A DNA stretch of 64,000 nucleotides. Source: Tetradesmus obliquus (taxonomy: Eukaryota > Chlorophyta > Chlorophyceae > Sphaeropleales > Scenedesmaceae). A model generated the notes under the pieces. That model saw only the letters and a list, made by a program, of their open reading frames with translations, was not told where the DNA came from and ran no database searches. A program made the position numbers and the translations under genes. The stretch's first letter is position 1; every line of letters begins with the position of its first letter. This document shows, one piece after another, positions 12,788 through 21,532 of the stretch. Location of the stretch: positions 2,232,001 through 2,296,000 of the forward strand of contig CP126203.1 of NCBI GenBank assembly GCA_030272155.1. The letters are read 5' to 3'.

Positions 12788-14376
12788 AGGCGACCACGCG
12801 TACCGCGGCATCCCACGTGCACTGCTGGGCCACAACATCACCAAGCAGGTGCCAACAAACCCTCCTCTGCTGCTGCTGCTGCTGCCGCTGCTGCTGCTGC
12901 TGCTGCTGCAGGCGACCACGCGTACCGCGGCATCCCGCGTGCGCTGCTGGGCCACAACATCACCAAGGCGGGCATGCGGCCCACCTTCCCCAGCGACACG
13001 CCCTTCGACTGGCAGTTCCTCGCCTGCAGGTGCTGGGAGACGGACGCAGCCATCAGGTGAGAGAGTGTTGTGTTATATTTGTTATGTTATGTTATGTATG
13101 TTATGACATAAACCGGCTGGCCTGCAGGTGCTGGGAGGCGGACGCGGCCATCAGGTGAGAGAGTGTCATGTTCTGTGTGTTATGTTATGTTATTTGTGTT
13201 ATGACATCAACCGGCTGGCCTGCAGGTGCTGGGAGACGGACGCAGCTATCAGGTGAGTGAGTGTTTGTTATGTCCTGCTGCTGCTGCGAGAGCAGCTGAG
13301 CAGCTGCCCAGCCTGCATGCACGAGCAATCTTCTCATTGACTTGCTCATTTATTTGATCTCTGCTGCCATTGCTGCTGCAACTGCAGGCCGTCGTTTGAG
13401 CAGATCATGCAGGAGCTGAAGCGCATGAAGCAGAAGCTGGCAGCAGCAGGCGGCAGCAGCAGCAGCGGCGCCAGCTCCAGCAGCCCGCCCAGCAGCTCAC
13501 TGCTGCTGCTGCAGCAGCAGCAGCAGCCGGCCCACGCAGCACTCAACATGCCGCAGATCCTGCAGCAGCTGCACGGGTGAGTGTGTTTGTGGCCTCGGTG
13601 TGAAGTCTAGTGCATGATATGCTTGGGTAATGCGGCGCGCTGTGCAGTTTGCTGTTGTGTGATTGCCTGTGTGATGTGTGTGATGCGTGCAGTGTGCAGC
13701 AGGACAGTGCTTGATCCACGCGTCGTTGTACACTGCACGGTTCTTCCTCAACCTGTCTTGTATGGCACCTGCCTTTCGCTTTCTGCCTGTGTATCAAGGA
13801 GCTTCTGCCCTGCACTGAGAGAGCTGTGTCACACACATTGCCGCACTACGCTTACTCAGGCTGAACCTGTCCTGCTCCTGCCTCGCTGCCGCCTGTCTTT
13901 CGCTTGTTGTAAACTGCAGCGCACCCCGCCAGGCGCAGCTGCCATGCATTGAAGACTCAGACACGCTGCCAACCGAAGTAGACAGAGCACTCTGGGACGA
14001 GCAGCACCAGCAGACGCTGCAGCAGCAGGAGCTTCAGCGGCAGGTCTCCCGCTCCTTCCCTTGCTCGAATGGCGCTGCTGCTGCTGCTGCTGCTCCTGCT
14101 GCTGGTGGTGGCGTTGGGTACACCGGTGCGAGCGCTGCAATTGCTGGAGCGCTGTCACGCAGGGACAGCGAGTTAAGCAGGCAGGCAAGCAGCACTGCGG
14201 GTGGTCCAACTCGCACCATCAGCGGGCAGCAGCTGCTGCTGCAGATGCAGCAGATGCAGATGCAGCAGGAAACTGGCGGCAGCAGCATCTACGTGGATGG
14301 CTCACACATGTTGGAGTCTGGGGACCAGCAGCGCGTGTACAACACGAACGTGCACAGCACGATGTGTGACGACTAG
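4647..14376 (+). CDS. receptor-like TKL protein kinase with beta-helix-like ectodomain (13 exons, 1350 aa)
   Basis: Exons: 4647-5356, 6051-6285, 6694-6926, 7262-7529, 7923-8297, 8894-9580, 10007-10153, 11080-11351, 11886-12117, 12440-12542, 12912-13056, 13388-13576, 13920-14376 (4053 nt, all phases agree). Residues 1-26 are a signal peptide. Residues ~30-690 form an ectodomain of repeated beta-strand-rich stretches resembling pectin-lyase-like beta-helices, with many N-glycosylation sites. A membrane helix spans ~695-719, followed by an Arg-rich stop-transfer. The kinase shows the P-loop GEGSYGK (830-836), VAVK Lys850, HSDLKARN (Asp1010), ADFG (Asp1034) and MAPE (1059-1062). The catalytic loop reads HSD, so it is a non-RD kinase. 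A Gln/Ala/Ser-rich tail of ~200 residues follows. It probably signals from the cell surface; the ligand is unknown. At least eleven exon edges have echo copies in the introns. The exact acceptor of exon 3 is the least certain junction. Confidence 0.9.
6988..7019 (+). repeat. donor-side echo of kinase-gene exon 3
   Basis: A copy of the last ~30 nt of exon 3 (encoding RNMDRLI) with an intact gtgagt donor, 93 bp downstream of the original. The copy ends ATCGA where the original ends ATCGT, so using it would change Val to Glu at the junction. Confidence 0.75.
7144..7178 (+). repeat. acceptor-side echo of kinase-gene exon 4
   Basis: A copy of the cccag acceptor plus the first 35 nt of exon 4, placed 118 bp upstream of the working acceptor at 7262. 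The coding part is identical until it diverges into intron sequence. Confidence 0.85.
7571..7652 (+). repeat. donor-side echo of kinase-gene exon 4, donor mutated
   Basis: Copy of the last ~80 nt of exon 4 (encoding an ASWHFFNVSVEKYVPEDCF-like stretch). The donor GTGCG has become ATGCG, so this copy cannot end an exon in the usual way. Confidence 0.85.
8513..8893 (+). repeat. three acceptor-side echoes of kinase-gene exon 6
   Basis: Copies of acceptor plus exon head (encoding DLTLLAEMPAEPWGNAS) start at 8513, 8643 and 8769. The real exon follows at 8894, giving periods of 130, 126 and 125 bp. The third copy has a 6-nt deletion. Each copy has its own intact cag acceptor. Confidence 0.95.
9755..10006 (+). 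repeat. two acceptor-side echoes of kinase-gene exon 7 (Lys-loop exon)
   Basis: Copies start at 9755 and 9881; the real exon starts at 10007, with exact 126-bp periods. Each copy keeps the acceptor and the codons for VFKATWKGTVVAVKIMV, including the ATP-binding Lys, then runs into intron sequence. Confidence 0.95.
10325..10390 (+). repeat. donor-side echo of kinase-gene exon 7
   Basis: Copy of the exon end (MAVMETAISSSLSHPNVVQ) with its gtgcgg donor, about 237 bp downstream of the original donor at 10153. Confidence 0.9.
10572..11079 (+). repeat. higher-order echo array of kinase-gene exon 8 acceptor side
   Basis: Copies of acceptor plus TYTYAVEPVRSNAMS start at 10572, 10711 and 10944; the real exon is at 11080. 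Copies 1 and 3 share one continuation (GAGTGAGCGACTGCTG...), copies 2 and 4 another (GAGCGACCGCCACTCC...). Distances 1-3 and 2-4 are 372 and 369 bp, so an initial duplication was followed by duplication of the pair. CTG tracts lie before copies 2 and 4. Confidence 0.95.
11410..11478 (+). repeat. diverged donor-side echo of kinase-gene exon 8
   Basis: Encodes a VRLLHEFCDLGSLTDALNS-like stretch, a diverged copy of the exon 8 end (VRLVQEFCDLGSLRDALKG). The original donor is at 11351; the copy has no clear gtgag donor. Confidence 0.75.
11548..11885 (+). repeat. two acceptor-side echoes of kinase-gene exon 9 (catalytic-loop exon)
   Basis: Copies start at 11548 and 11699, the real exon at 11886. 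Each echo keeps about 100 nt of the exon up to HGHNIIH and breaks off just before the HSD catalytic loop. The CTG tract before the acceptor grows from copy to copy. Confidence 0.95.
11821..11878 (+). repeat. (CTG)19 tract before exon 9 acceptor
   Basis: A pure CTG run followed by tcttgcag and the working exon 9. The same position in the upstream echo has only about 6 units, so the tract expanded after duplication or contracted in the other copy. Confidence 0.95.
12233..12439 (+). repeat. two decayed acceptor-side echoes of kinase-gene exon 10
   Basis: Copies begin at 12233 and 12325 after intact cag acceptors; the working exon (GTMTHMAPE...) starts at 12440. The first has lost the GTMTHM part but keeps a GAGCCGCCAGATCAGCCG-like stretch. 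The second keeps GTMTHMA and then diverges. Confidence 0.75.
12790..12911 (+). repeat. acceptor-side echo of kinase-gene exon 11
   Basis: Copy of acceptor plus 59 nt of exon (GDHAYRGIPRALLGHNITK), starting 122 bp before the real exon at 12912. CTG runs precede both acceptors. Confidence 0.95.
13057..13252 (+). repeat. two donor-side echoes of kinase-gene exon 11; possible 27-nt microexon
   Basis: Donors lie at 13056 (real), 13154 and 13252, an exact 98-bp period. Each repeat contains ctgcag, then a 27-nt in-frame block encoding CWE(T/A)DAAI, then gtgag. It could therefore act as a cassette microexon adding nine residues per inclusion. Confidence 0.85.
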
Positions 14377-14581
14377 CCGCTGGTGCTGCTGTCTGGCTTT
14401 TCCACTACAATGGATGGCAGCCAGTCGCAGACGCAGACGCAGCAGACGCATGACGGTGCGCAGTGAGCGCAGCATGCAGTTAGCGTCAGCAGCTGTGCGC
14501 GGCAGTTGGTGACAGGCGCAGGCACATGATGGTGCATCGGGGTTGCCCTTAATGCATGGGTGTCGTCGCTGCAATTGATTG

Positions 14582-14586
14582 TGTAA
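14582..14586 (+). terminator. TGTAA poly(A) signal, kinase gene
   Basis: TGTAA 206 nt after the stop codon at 14374-14376, a normal distance for a green-algal 3' UTR. Confidence 0.5.
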
Positions 14587-15701
14587 TGGCTGCTCCTGCC
14601 GCGCATGCGCTGAGCGCGGCCTTGCTGCTGCTGCAGCCCAAGAGACCATTGCTGCTGCTGCAGCCCATGCAGTGTATGCCTGCTTGCTTGCTTGCTTCCT
14701 CATGGGTGCATGGAACGGGAGTGCTGCCTTGCTGCTGCTTGCAGCGCTGCTGCCTTTTTGAATGTTGTGTAGCAGGCCAAGGCGTGTTGTCAGGGTGTCA
14801 GTATTTGGCGGTTGCGGCAAACGGCAATAAGCAACTTGTTGCGATAGACGCTGCTACAGGCAGACTCATCATCATTTGGTTTTGTACAGGGCTGAGTTAC
14901 AGTTGCAGGTTGTTAGTGTCAGTGTGCATGCATGTCTGCACACATACTGCATGAGTTAGCCTTGGAATCGTTGTTTCAGTAGTTTGGTTTTTGCATCTGC
15001 TTGGTGCATGCTGAGCTGCGCAAGGGTCATTGCTCTGCTGTTGCAGCAGCAGCAGCAGGCAGTGGTGACGGCGTGCAATGCACAAGGTCCTGTGCAAGTT
15101 ATGCGGTTTGTCGAAGGCAGGGTGCCGCATGATGCAGCTGTGGCAATGCGTGCACAAAGGCGATGCGGAAGCGGCTGCTGCTTGAGGTTGGTTCAGCAAA
15201 GCCTTGACTGCTGCGCACTGTGCTGGTGGTGGCATAAGTTTGCACAGCTGCAGGCTGCCAGCGTCACATACCGCGCCGTGTCTTTTGTCTAAAGTCGGTT
15301 GGCAAACGCCTGTGTGCCCAGACCACGTGTTTGGAGGCAGCAGCACGAACAGTGCTCACACATGTGGTGCATCATGTTGCCTTGATTGCAAAAAAAGCAT
15401 AGAAAGCAGTCTGCAGTGCGTTATGTTGGTGGGTGCCTGGACTGCAAGGCAAGCGCGGGAAGCTCTGATTCAGCAGTGGCAGTGCACCAGCAGCAATGGC
15501 CTACTGCGTTTGTGTCAGATGTCGCAGCAGCTTCCATCGCAAGGTGGCTGCTGCTCTGGCCATGCCATGGAACTGTGGATGGCCGCACATGGCACTGCTG
15601 TGTTACACCAGGAGCGATACAAGCACATCAAGGATGCTGTCATGGGGATGGGGTTTATCATACCTACCAGAAGAGGTGCTGCTGTGCCATAGCTAGCTGT
15701 G

Positions 15702-16105
15702 GTGTGTGACAGCCTTGGCCTGCTGCGCCGTGCAGGCTGCAGTTGATAGCAAACTGTGGTGCTGCAAGATTGGTTGAGGCGTCGATGCTGCTGACAGTGT
15801 TGTTGGTGTGACACAGCCGTGGCCTGCTGCGCCATGCTGGCTGCTGTTTGGAGCAAACTGTGATGCTGCTAATTCATCTTAGGTGTTGCTGCTACTGACA
15901 GCCTTGTTATGTGGCAGCCGTGGCCTGCTGCGCCATGCTGGCTGCAGTTTGGCGGCAAGATGTGTTGAGCTGCAAGATCACTTGAGGCGTTGATGCCACT
16001 GACAGCCGTGCTATGTGGCAGCCGTTGCCTGCTGCGCCGTGCAGGCTGCAGTTTGGCGGCCAACTGTGTTGAGCTGCAAGCACTTGAGGCGACGATGCGG
16101 CTGGC
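15702..16105. repeat. four ~105-bp tandem repeats
   Basis: Units start near 15702, 15809, 15911 and 16016. They share a core (CCTGCTGCGCC, RTGC, GGCTGCAGTTTGG, TTGAGGCG, GATGC, CTGACAG) and are diverged from one another. No coding role is visible. Confidence 0.8.
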
Positions 16106-17771
16106 AGAAGAGTGTGGAGGAACAGCGTGCATCCACACATGCAAGGGCCTGAGTGTGCACATTTGGTGTGCGGCTGCACGGCAGTAGGTGCACTGCGTGT
16201 GGCGGGAGCGATTGTTCTGTCTGAACAGGCACTGCACTCACACTCGTGCTAACCTAACCTATGTGAAGTGAGAGAGCACGGGTTTGAAGACTGCAGCTGC
16301 AGCGCTGCAGCCTGCTGCACAAGCGAGCAGGCCTTCAGCAGGCAAGGTGCATGCATGAACTTGGCTGCTGTTCTGCATTCATGGATGCTTGCGTCTCCTT
16401 GTGTTGCGGATGCATGCGTGCTCGCTGATGGCCCCGCAGTAGCTCTGAGCTGATGTGCACTTTATTGAGCTGTCACTGCTTTTGAAAAAGTGACGTAACA
16501 TTACTCTGCGGCAGCCTACCTCCGCACCCTGTTGCTGCCCTCCTGCAGTGCAGGCTGGCATGTGGCTGTGGGCGTGGCTGCGGTTTTGTCATGCTAGGGG
16601 TTTAAGCTGAACCCTACATCAGTCTGCTGAAGACCATGAGGACAATGAACATGATGCATCTCTTGTGGAATCAGATAGATAGGGTATGTTGTGGTGTGCA
16701 CAGGCAACTCGGCTGCGGCAGTTTACCTGATGAGTTGCGGCTGGTGGCAACGTATGCAGCTCGCAACCGCAGCCAGAGGCAGACTTGCTGCACTGAGGCT
16801 GCCTGCAGTACGCTAGGCATGCGATGCAAGTCATGCTGCCAATGTGTTGTGCTACATGCATGTATCTGTTACACCAGAGAGCATGCGTGTGGGTTTTGCG
16901 TGTTTGCGCATCTGCTTTTGTGTGCGTGAGCGTACTTTTTTGGCGGAAGGTTGGATGCTGCAGTGGCATGGCATCTGCTGCACGATGATCAGTCGCCAGG
17001 ATGTGCAATGCAGCTCATGCGTTGCTGCTGCCTACTGCACATGCCATTCAGCTGTTGAGTTGCAGAACACAGCCGGGGATGTTGCACTCCTTTAAGTTGG
17101 ATCCTTGAACAGCTCACTGGCTCGTTGTGTGTGTTGCCTACAGAACCGAAGCAGAGGCTTGCGCATGACTGGGGGTGAGAACAGCAGGCTGCCATCAGCG
17201 GACTGCACATCACAGCAGACTGGTTACACAGCATGGCACCTGCAGCTTAAATGTGCCCTATCTGCACCTTTGCAGACATTCGTGCTGCTGGCGAAGTGCT
17301 GCTGTGTGCAGTCGTGCTCATGGAGCTGATCTGCCCATGGCTGGTTGATTGCTGCGGTGGAACATATGCGGTGCTGGGACTGCAGTTGCTACAGTTCTGA
17401 CAGTTGCAGCTGTTGGTGCTGCTGGGTGGTTTGATTGTCCAATGTTGGTGCAGCCGGGTGCGGGCACGTAAGGCAGATAGTGCCCTGCACAGTGATCGGC
17501 AGCTCAGCGCTTTCGTGTTTCTGCTTTCAGAGGGGTTGGGGATGCTCAGATTGTGACATAACTCGCAGGCCAGCGCCGTGCACATGTGTGTGTGGCACGT
17601 GGCTGTGTGTGGAGGCATGTTGCTGTGTCTGTGCTGGTCTTTCAATCTGCACCAGCAGCATCTGCAAAGGAGTATACATCACGTTTACTACGTAGTATTT
17701 TTTGGATTTGTGCACGACAAGCACTGGCAAACTTGCGAATCATAACAGCATGTGATGTCGACTGCATGCAT

Positions 17772-17821
17772 CTTGGTATCATGGTGTACATGGTATACCA
17801 GCAAGATACCGTGATACCAAG
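17772..17821. other. inverted repeat with 14-bp arms
   Basis: Left arm 17772-17785 (CTTGGTATCATGGT) and right arm 17808-17821 (ACCGTGATACCAAG) pair with a single G:U-type mismatch. The 22-nt loop contains a further GGTATACC palindrome. A transcript would fold into a compact hairpin. Confidence 0.7.
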
Positions 17822-18418
17822 AGACCTCGGCCATGTACTTGGTGTTATGTTGGTTTACATGCATGCGGCTGGACAGACATGCGGTCACGCCTGTGGTGAC
17901 ACCGCAGCATAAGGCAGGAGGTTGCATGCAGGGGCAGCAACCTCCTGGCAGAGTGGTGCTCTCATGGCTGCACATGCGCAGTGCACTGCATGCAGACCAC
18001 ACAATGTGAACTGCTTCCACACATTCTTACAGATTATTGGGCTGAAATGCAAGTGATTGACCTGCTGCAGGCTGCTGCAGCCAAGGTGGTTCATCGAGAA
18101 AGTGATCTGCAATCACGCTGATCCTACTTTTCAATGTCTGCTGTATGCTTTGGTTATCTTTTGCAGGTCAGGGGGCTTGTCTCGATTGCGTGTGACTAGC
18201 TTGGCTTGCCAGTACGATTGCAGCCAACCACAGTCATGGCTGTTGCAGCTTGCCATGCTGTTTTTTTATGGTGATCAATTTTTAATGATTTTTTTGCTCG
18301 TCTTTCTGATTTGGTCTGTGTAATAAAGAACAACTCAACAAAAATATGATGCGGACACCGCTTGATGTCGAGCCATTAATAAACTCGCTGGGACAACCAC
18401 CCATGCAATTGGGTGCAA

Positions 18419-18423
18419 TTACA
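18419..18423 (-). terminator. possible TGTAA poly(A) signal, protease gene
   Basis: TTACA on the + strand reads TGTAA on the minus strand, about 800 nt after the protease stop codon. Plausible but not certain. Confidence 0.3.
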
Positions 18424-19216
18424 ATAGCTTTGAGCGCATTGGTCAGCCTTGGCAGCCAGCCTGGCTGGCTGGCTAACCTGAGGTCAACCTGGTGTCCAAC
18501 CCCGCATGTAAGTATATAGATAGTAGTGTGATATATCACTGGTCTAGACAAGTGAGTACGCGTCAGTGGAATCACATCAGCATGCGAGGACTGGCGTGCA
18601 GGTGCACGGCAAGCACATCCGAGATGCAGACAGTTGGCACCAGGCACTGCATGCATGCACATGTTGCAAGCACCTGCACCCGCCACTGCTGCATCCAGCA
18701 GCTGGTTTGCTAACATGTTGGACTGCTAGGCCAGCTGCTGCTGACAGCTGCCTGCTGGCCAGTAGCCACTGGTCCAATGGCCCCTGCTTGGTGAGTTCAG
18801 CAGTTCAGCTCATCAGCTGCTAGCACCACACACCCACGTCAACAGCACACACACATATGTGTGTGTGTATGAATACACACACAAGCACTAATAGTGACCA
18901 GCAAGAACAGGTCCGTCTTTATTCCAATCCGGTATGCACAGGGCCGATGACCCTGCTAGCCTTTTTAAACAATATTGTGACATGATCAATGCTGGCACAC
19001 TTGTCATCTGACGCTGTCAGCTGCCAGACGGCCAGTTATAATCAGTGCAGTGGCAGCTGACTAAAACAGCTCAGCCAGTCAGCTGACCAGCTGCTCATTT
19101 TATTGGTGTCCAAGGAGGACAAAATATATTGGATCGTCACCACAGCTGTAGCATAATTGATCTCCTCCATTGTGTAAGAGCAGCACTGACACGTGTCATA
19201 TGAGCTCATGCATGAG

Positions 19217-21491
19217 CTATGGCAGCGTGGCTGCGCGGAACAGCAGCCGGTTGGGCGTCCTGGCGCCCTTGCCGCTAACCCTGTTGCGTGTGGCCTGAGA
19301 CAGGATGGTATCATACACGCAATCGTTGAACTCGACACCGGTGCCGCAGCTGCCGGAAGCGACGATGCGGGCTGCCACCCCAGCCACGAAAGGCGATGAC
19401 ATAGAGGTGCCTGCGAGATAATTGGCAGTTAAAGATTTGACATCGAGCAAAGCAGCAGTGACGAGTCAGGCTGCCATACAGACGTGCAGCGAGCTAGGGC
19501 AGCTGGCACTGCAGACTTGCACAGAAGCTTGCAGGAGCAACAATGCAGGCGGGGTTCAGGGCACAGCAGCGCACCAGTGATGCAAATGCAACGATGTCAT
19601 GTGACAGCAGCTGGTGTGAGTTGGTGCTGGCAACACGTGCTTTTACTGCAGCAAGCATCTTGCGACGTGCAGTGTCGTTACAGAAAGGGGAGACCTAAGG
19701 GTGAGTGTAATGACGAGACTCAAACATCAGCGCTTCCTGTCACCTGACTTGACGACGCCGCGCGCTGTGTCACTGGTGTGGCCGATTGATGAGATGGACA
19801 CACCTGGCGCAAACAGATCCACGCAGGGCCCGGTGTTGGAGAAGTCGCTGCAGCAGACAAAACACACATGCGGCAGCGTCAGCAAGTGACTCAAAACGAG
19901 GCGCCAATGTCACTTCAGTGACATAGACAGACCCACCCACGTACATGCCGGTGTTCAAACAGTTGCTGCAGGACGCAGACATCACCACCATGCAGCAGTT
20001 TGATCACAAAACGGCAGTGTCAGTCACACTACATTCTGGCCACTGCTGTCAAGCTACCTACATGTAACTATCCTTTTTCTAAGCTCAACCCTGGAATGCA
20101 GCTATAAGAACTTTGTGACCTCCATCTGGCAAATTGTTGCTGGGTGCACTGGTATTGCTGAGAGTCTGGGAGCGCTGCTTCACATAATCAGAGAGGATAG
20201 TTACATGTGGGTCCTGGCACCATCTTGGATAGTATGAGCCACAACAGGTTGAACACAGGTCTGAGACCAGAAAAGGAGAGTGAGCACCGCAAAACACAAT
20301 GCACACCCTTGAGCACCAAATCTCTCATAATGCCACTCACGCTTTGGCATCAGTCCTCATTGTTGCTGCCACTGTCAGCAGCCCCCTGGCACGCGCAGGC
20401 GTGTAGGAGCAGGCGTCATCATTGCTGTTGCCGGCAGCAGTGACCAGCGAGAGGCCTGCCAGGTAAGTCTGGTACACGGCTGCGTCAACTGCCTCTGAGG
20501 GTGTGCCAGACAGGCTCAGGTTGATTACTTTCCTGCAAGATGACATGTTGGCAACATATTGATCCTGTCAGCCAGACAGGTAGGCACGGTAGATTGCTGC
20601 TTCAACTACCTCAGAGGGTGTGGCCAGACAAGCTCAGGTTGATCACCTTCCTGCAAGTGTTGATTGACACTTTAGTAACACGTTAATCTTGCAGCCAGCC
20701 AGGCAGACATGTTACATGGCTGCTTCGACCGCCTGGCAACCGCATGGTATCAACAGATTCAAACAATGAATGCCCATGGCTGGCAAACAAGCTTGAGGCC
20801 CAGCCCACTGTAGCACTGGATTTTTCACTTTTTCACACAAAGGGGGCCGGACTGAAATCGATAAGGACCTGCCAAAGATACACATTACTTTAGTATAACA
20901 CCCAACAGTGTTTCACTGCGAGTGTGCTGGCTATAGGCAAGCACGAGCAGGGCATGTGTTACTCAGGGTTCTGCAACCACAGAGCAGTGCACAGCAACAG
21001 CAGAGCGCTGCAAATCACAGACTACACCACACCGTGCAGTACCTGCAGTGAGCGTGTCAACACTGATCAGCTGCAACTGAATTGTCACGCACCTGTGGTT
21101 CGCCACGCGCCTGTCTGCCACAACCCAGTTCAGCCCAGCCACAAGTGCATCAGAGCTGCCCAGCCCCAAGTCATCCAGCACCTTCACTGACACAATGTTG
21201 GCGCCCTTGGCCACACCATACCGCTCAGAGGCAGCAATGCCAGCCTGCAAAGGCGGGTGCAGCAGCAAGCTTATGAGATGAACGGCAGCTCTGTGAGCAG
21301 TGCATCACCCAAGATGTGCCCTCATGCATTGCTGCTGCTGTGTTGCTGCCATTGATGGGGCGTGCGCCTGACACCTGCCGGTTGGCAAAGCAGCTGCTGT
21401 TGCCTCTGACCGCTGTTGACACCTAGCAACTGCATCAGTGTTATTGCTGAGCCAGTGATTCTAGTGCCAACACAACTGTTGCCACAGAGTA

Positions 21492-21532
<41 letters not shown>

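Larger units (their letters stand above)
14377..19216. other. 4.8-kb intergenic region: 3' UTR, tandem repeats, inverted repeat
   Basis: Short random ORFs only; no exon chain could be built. It begins with the 3' UTR of the kinase gene and ends with the 3' side of the convergent protease gene. Recognisable contents are annotated separately: a TGTAA signal, a ~105-bp tandem repeat, a 14-bp-arm inverted repeat, and a CA/TG palindrome at about 18846-18866. Confidence 0.5.

Noticed and set aside
14556-15709. Several overlapping ORFs downstream of the kinase gene
   Set aside because: No coherent exon chain, Cys-rich random translations, and the region begins with the kinase 3' UTR.
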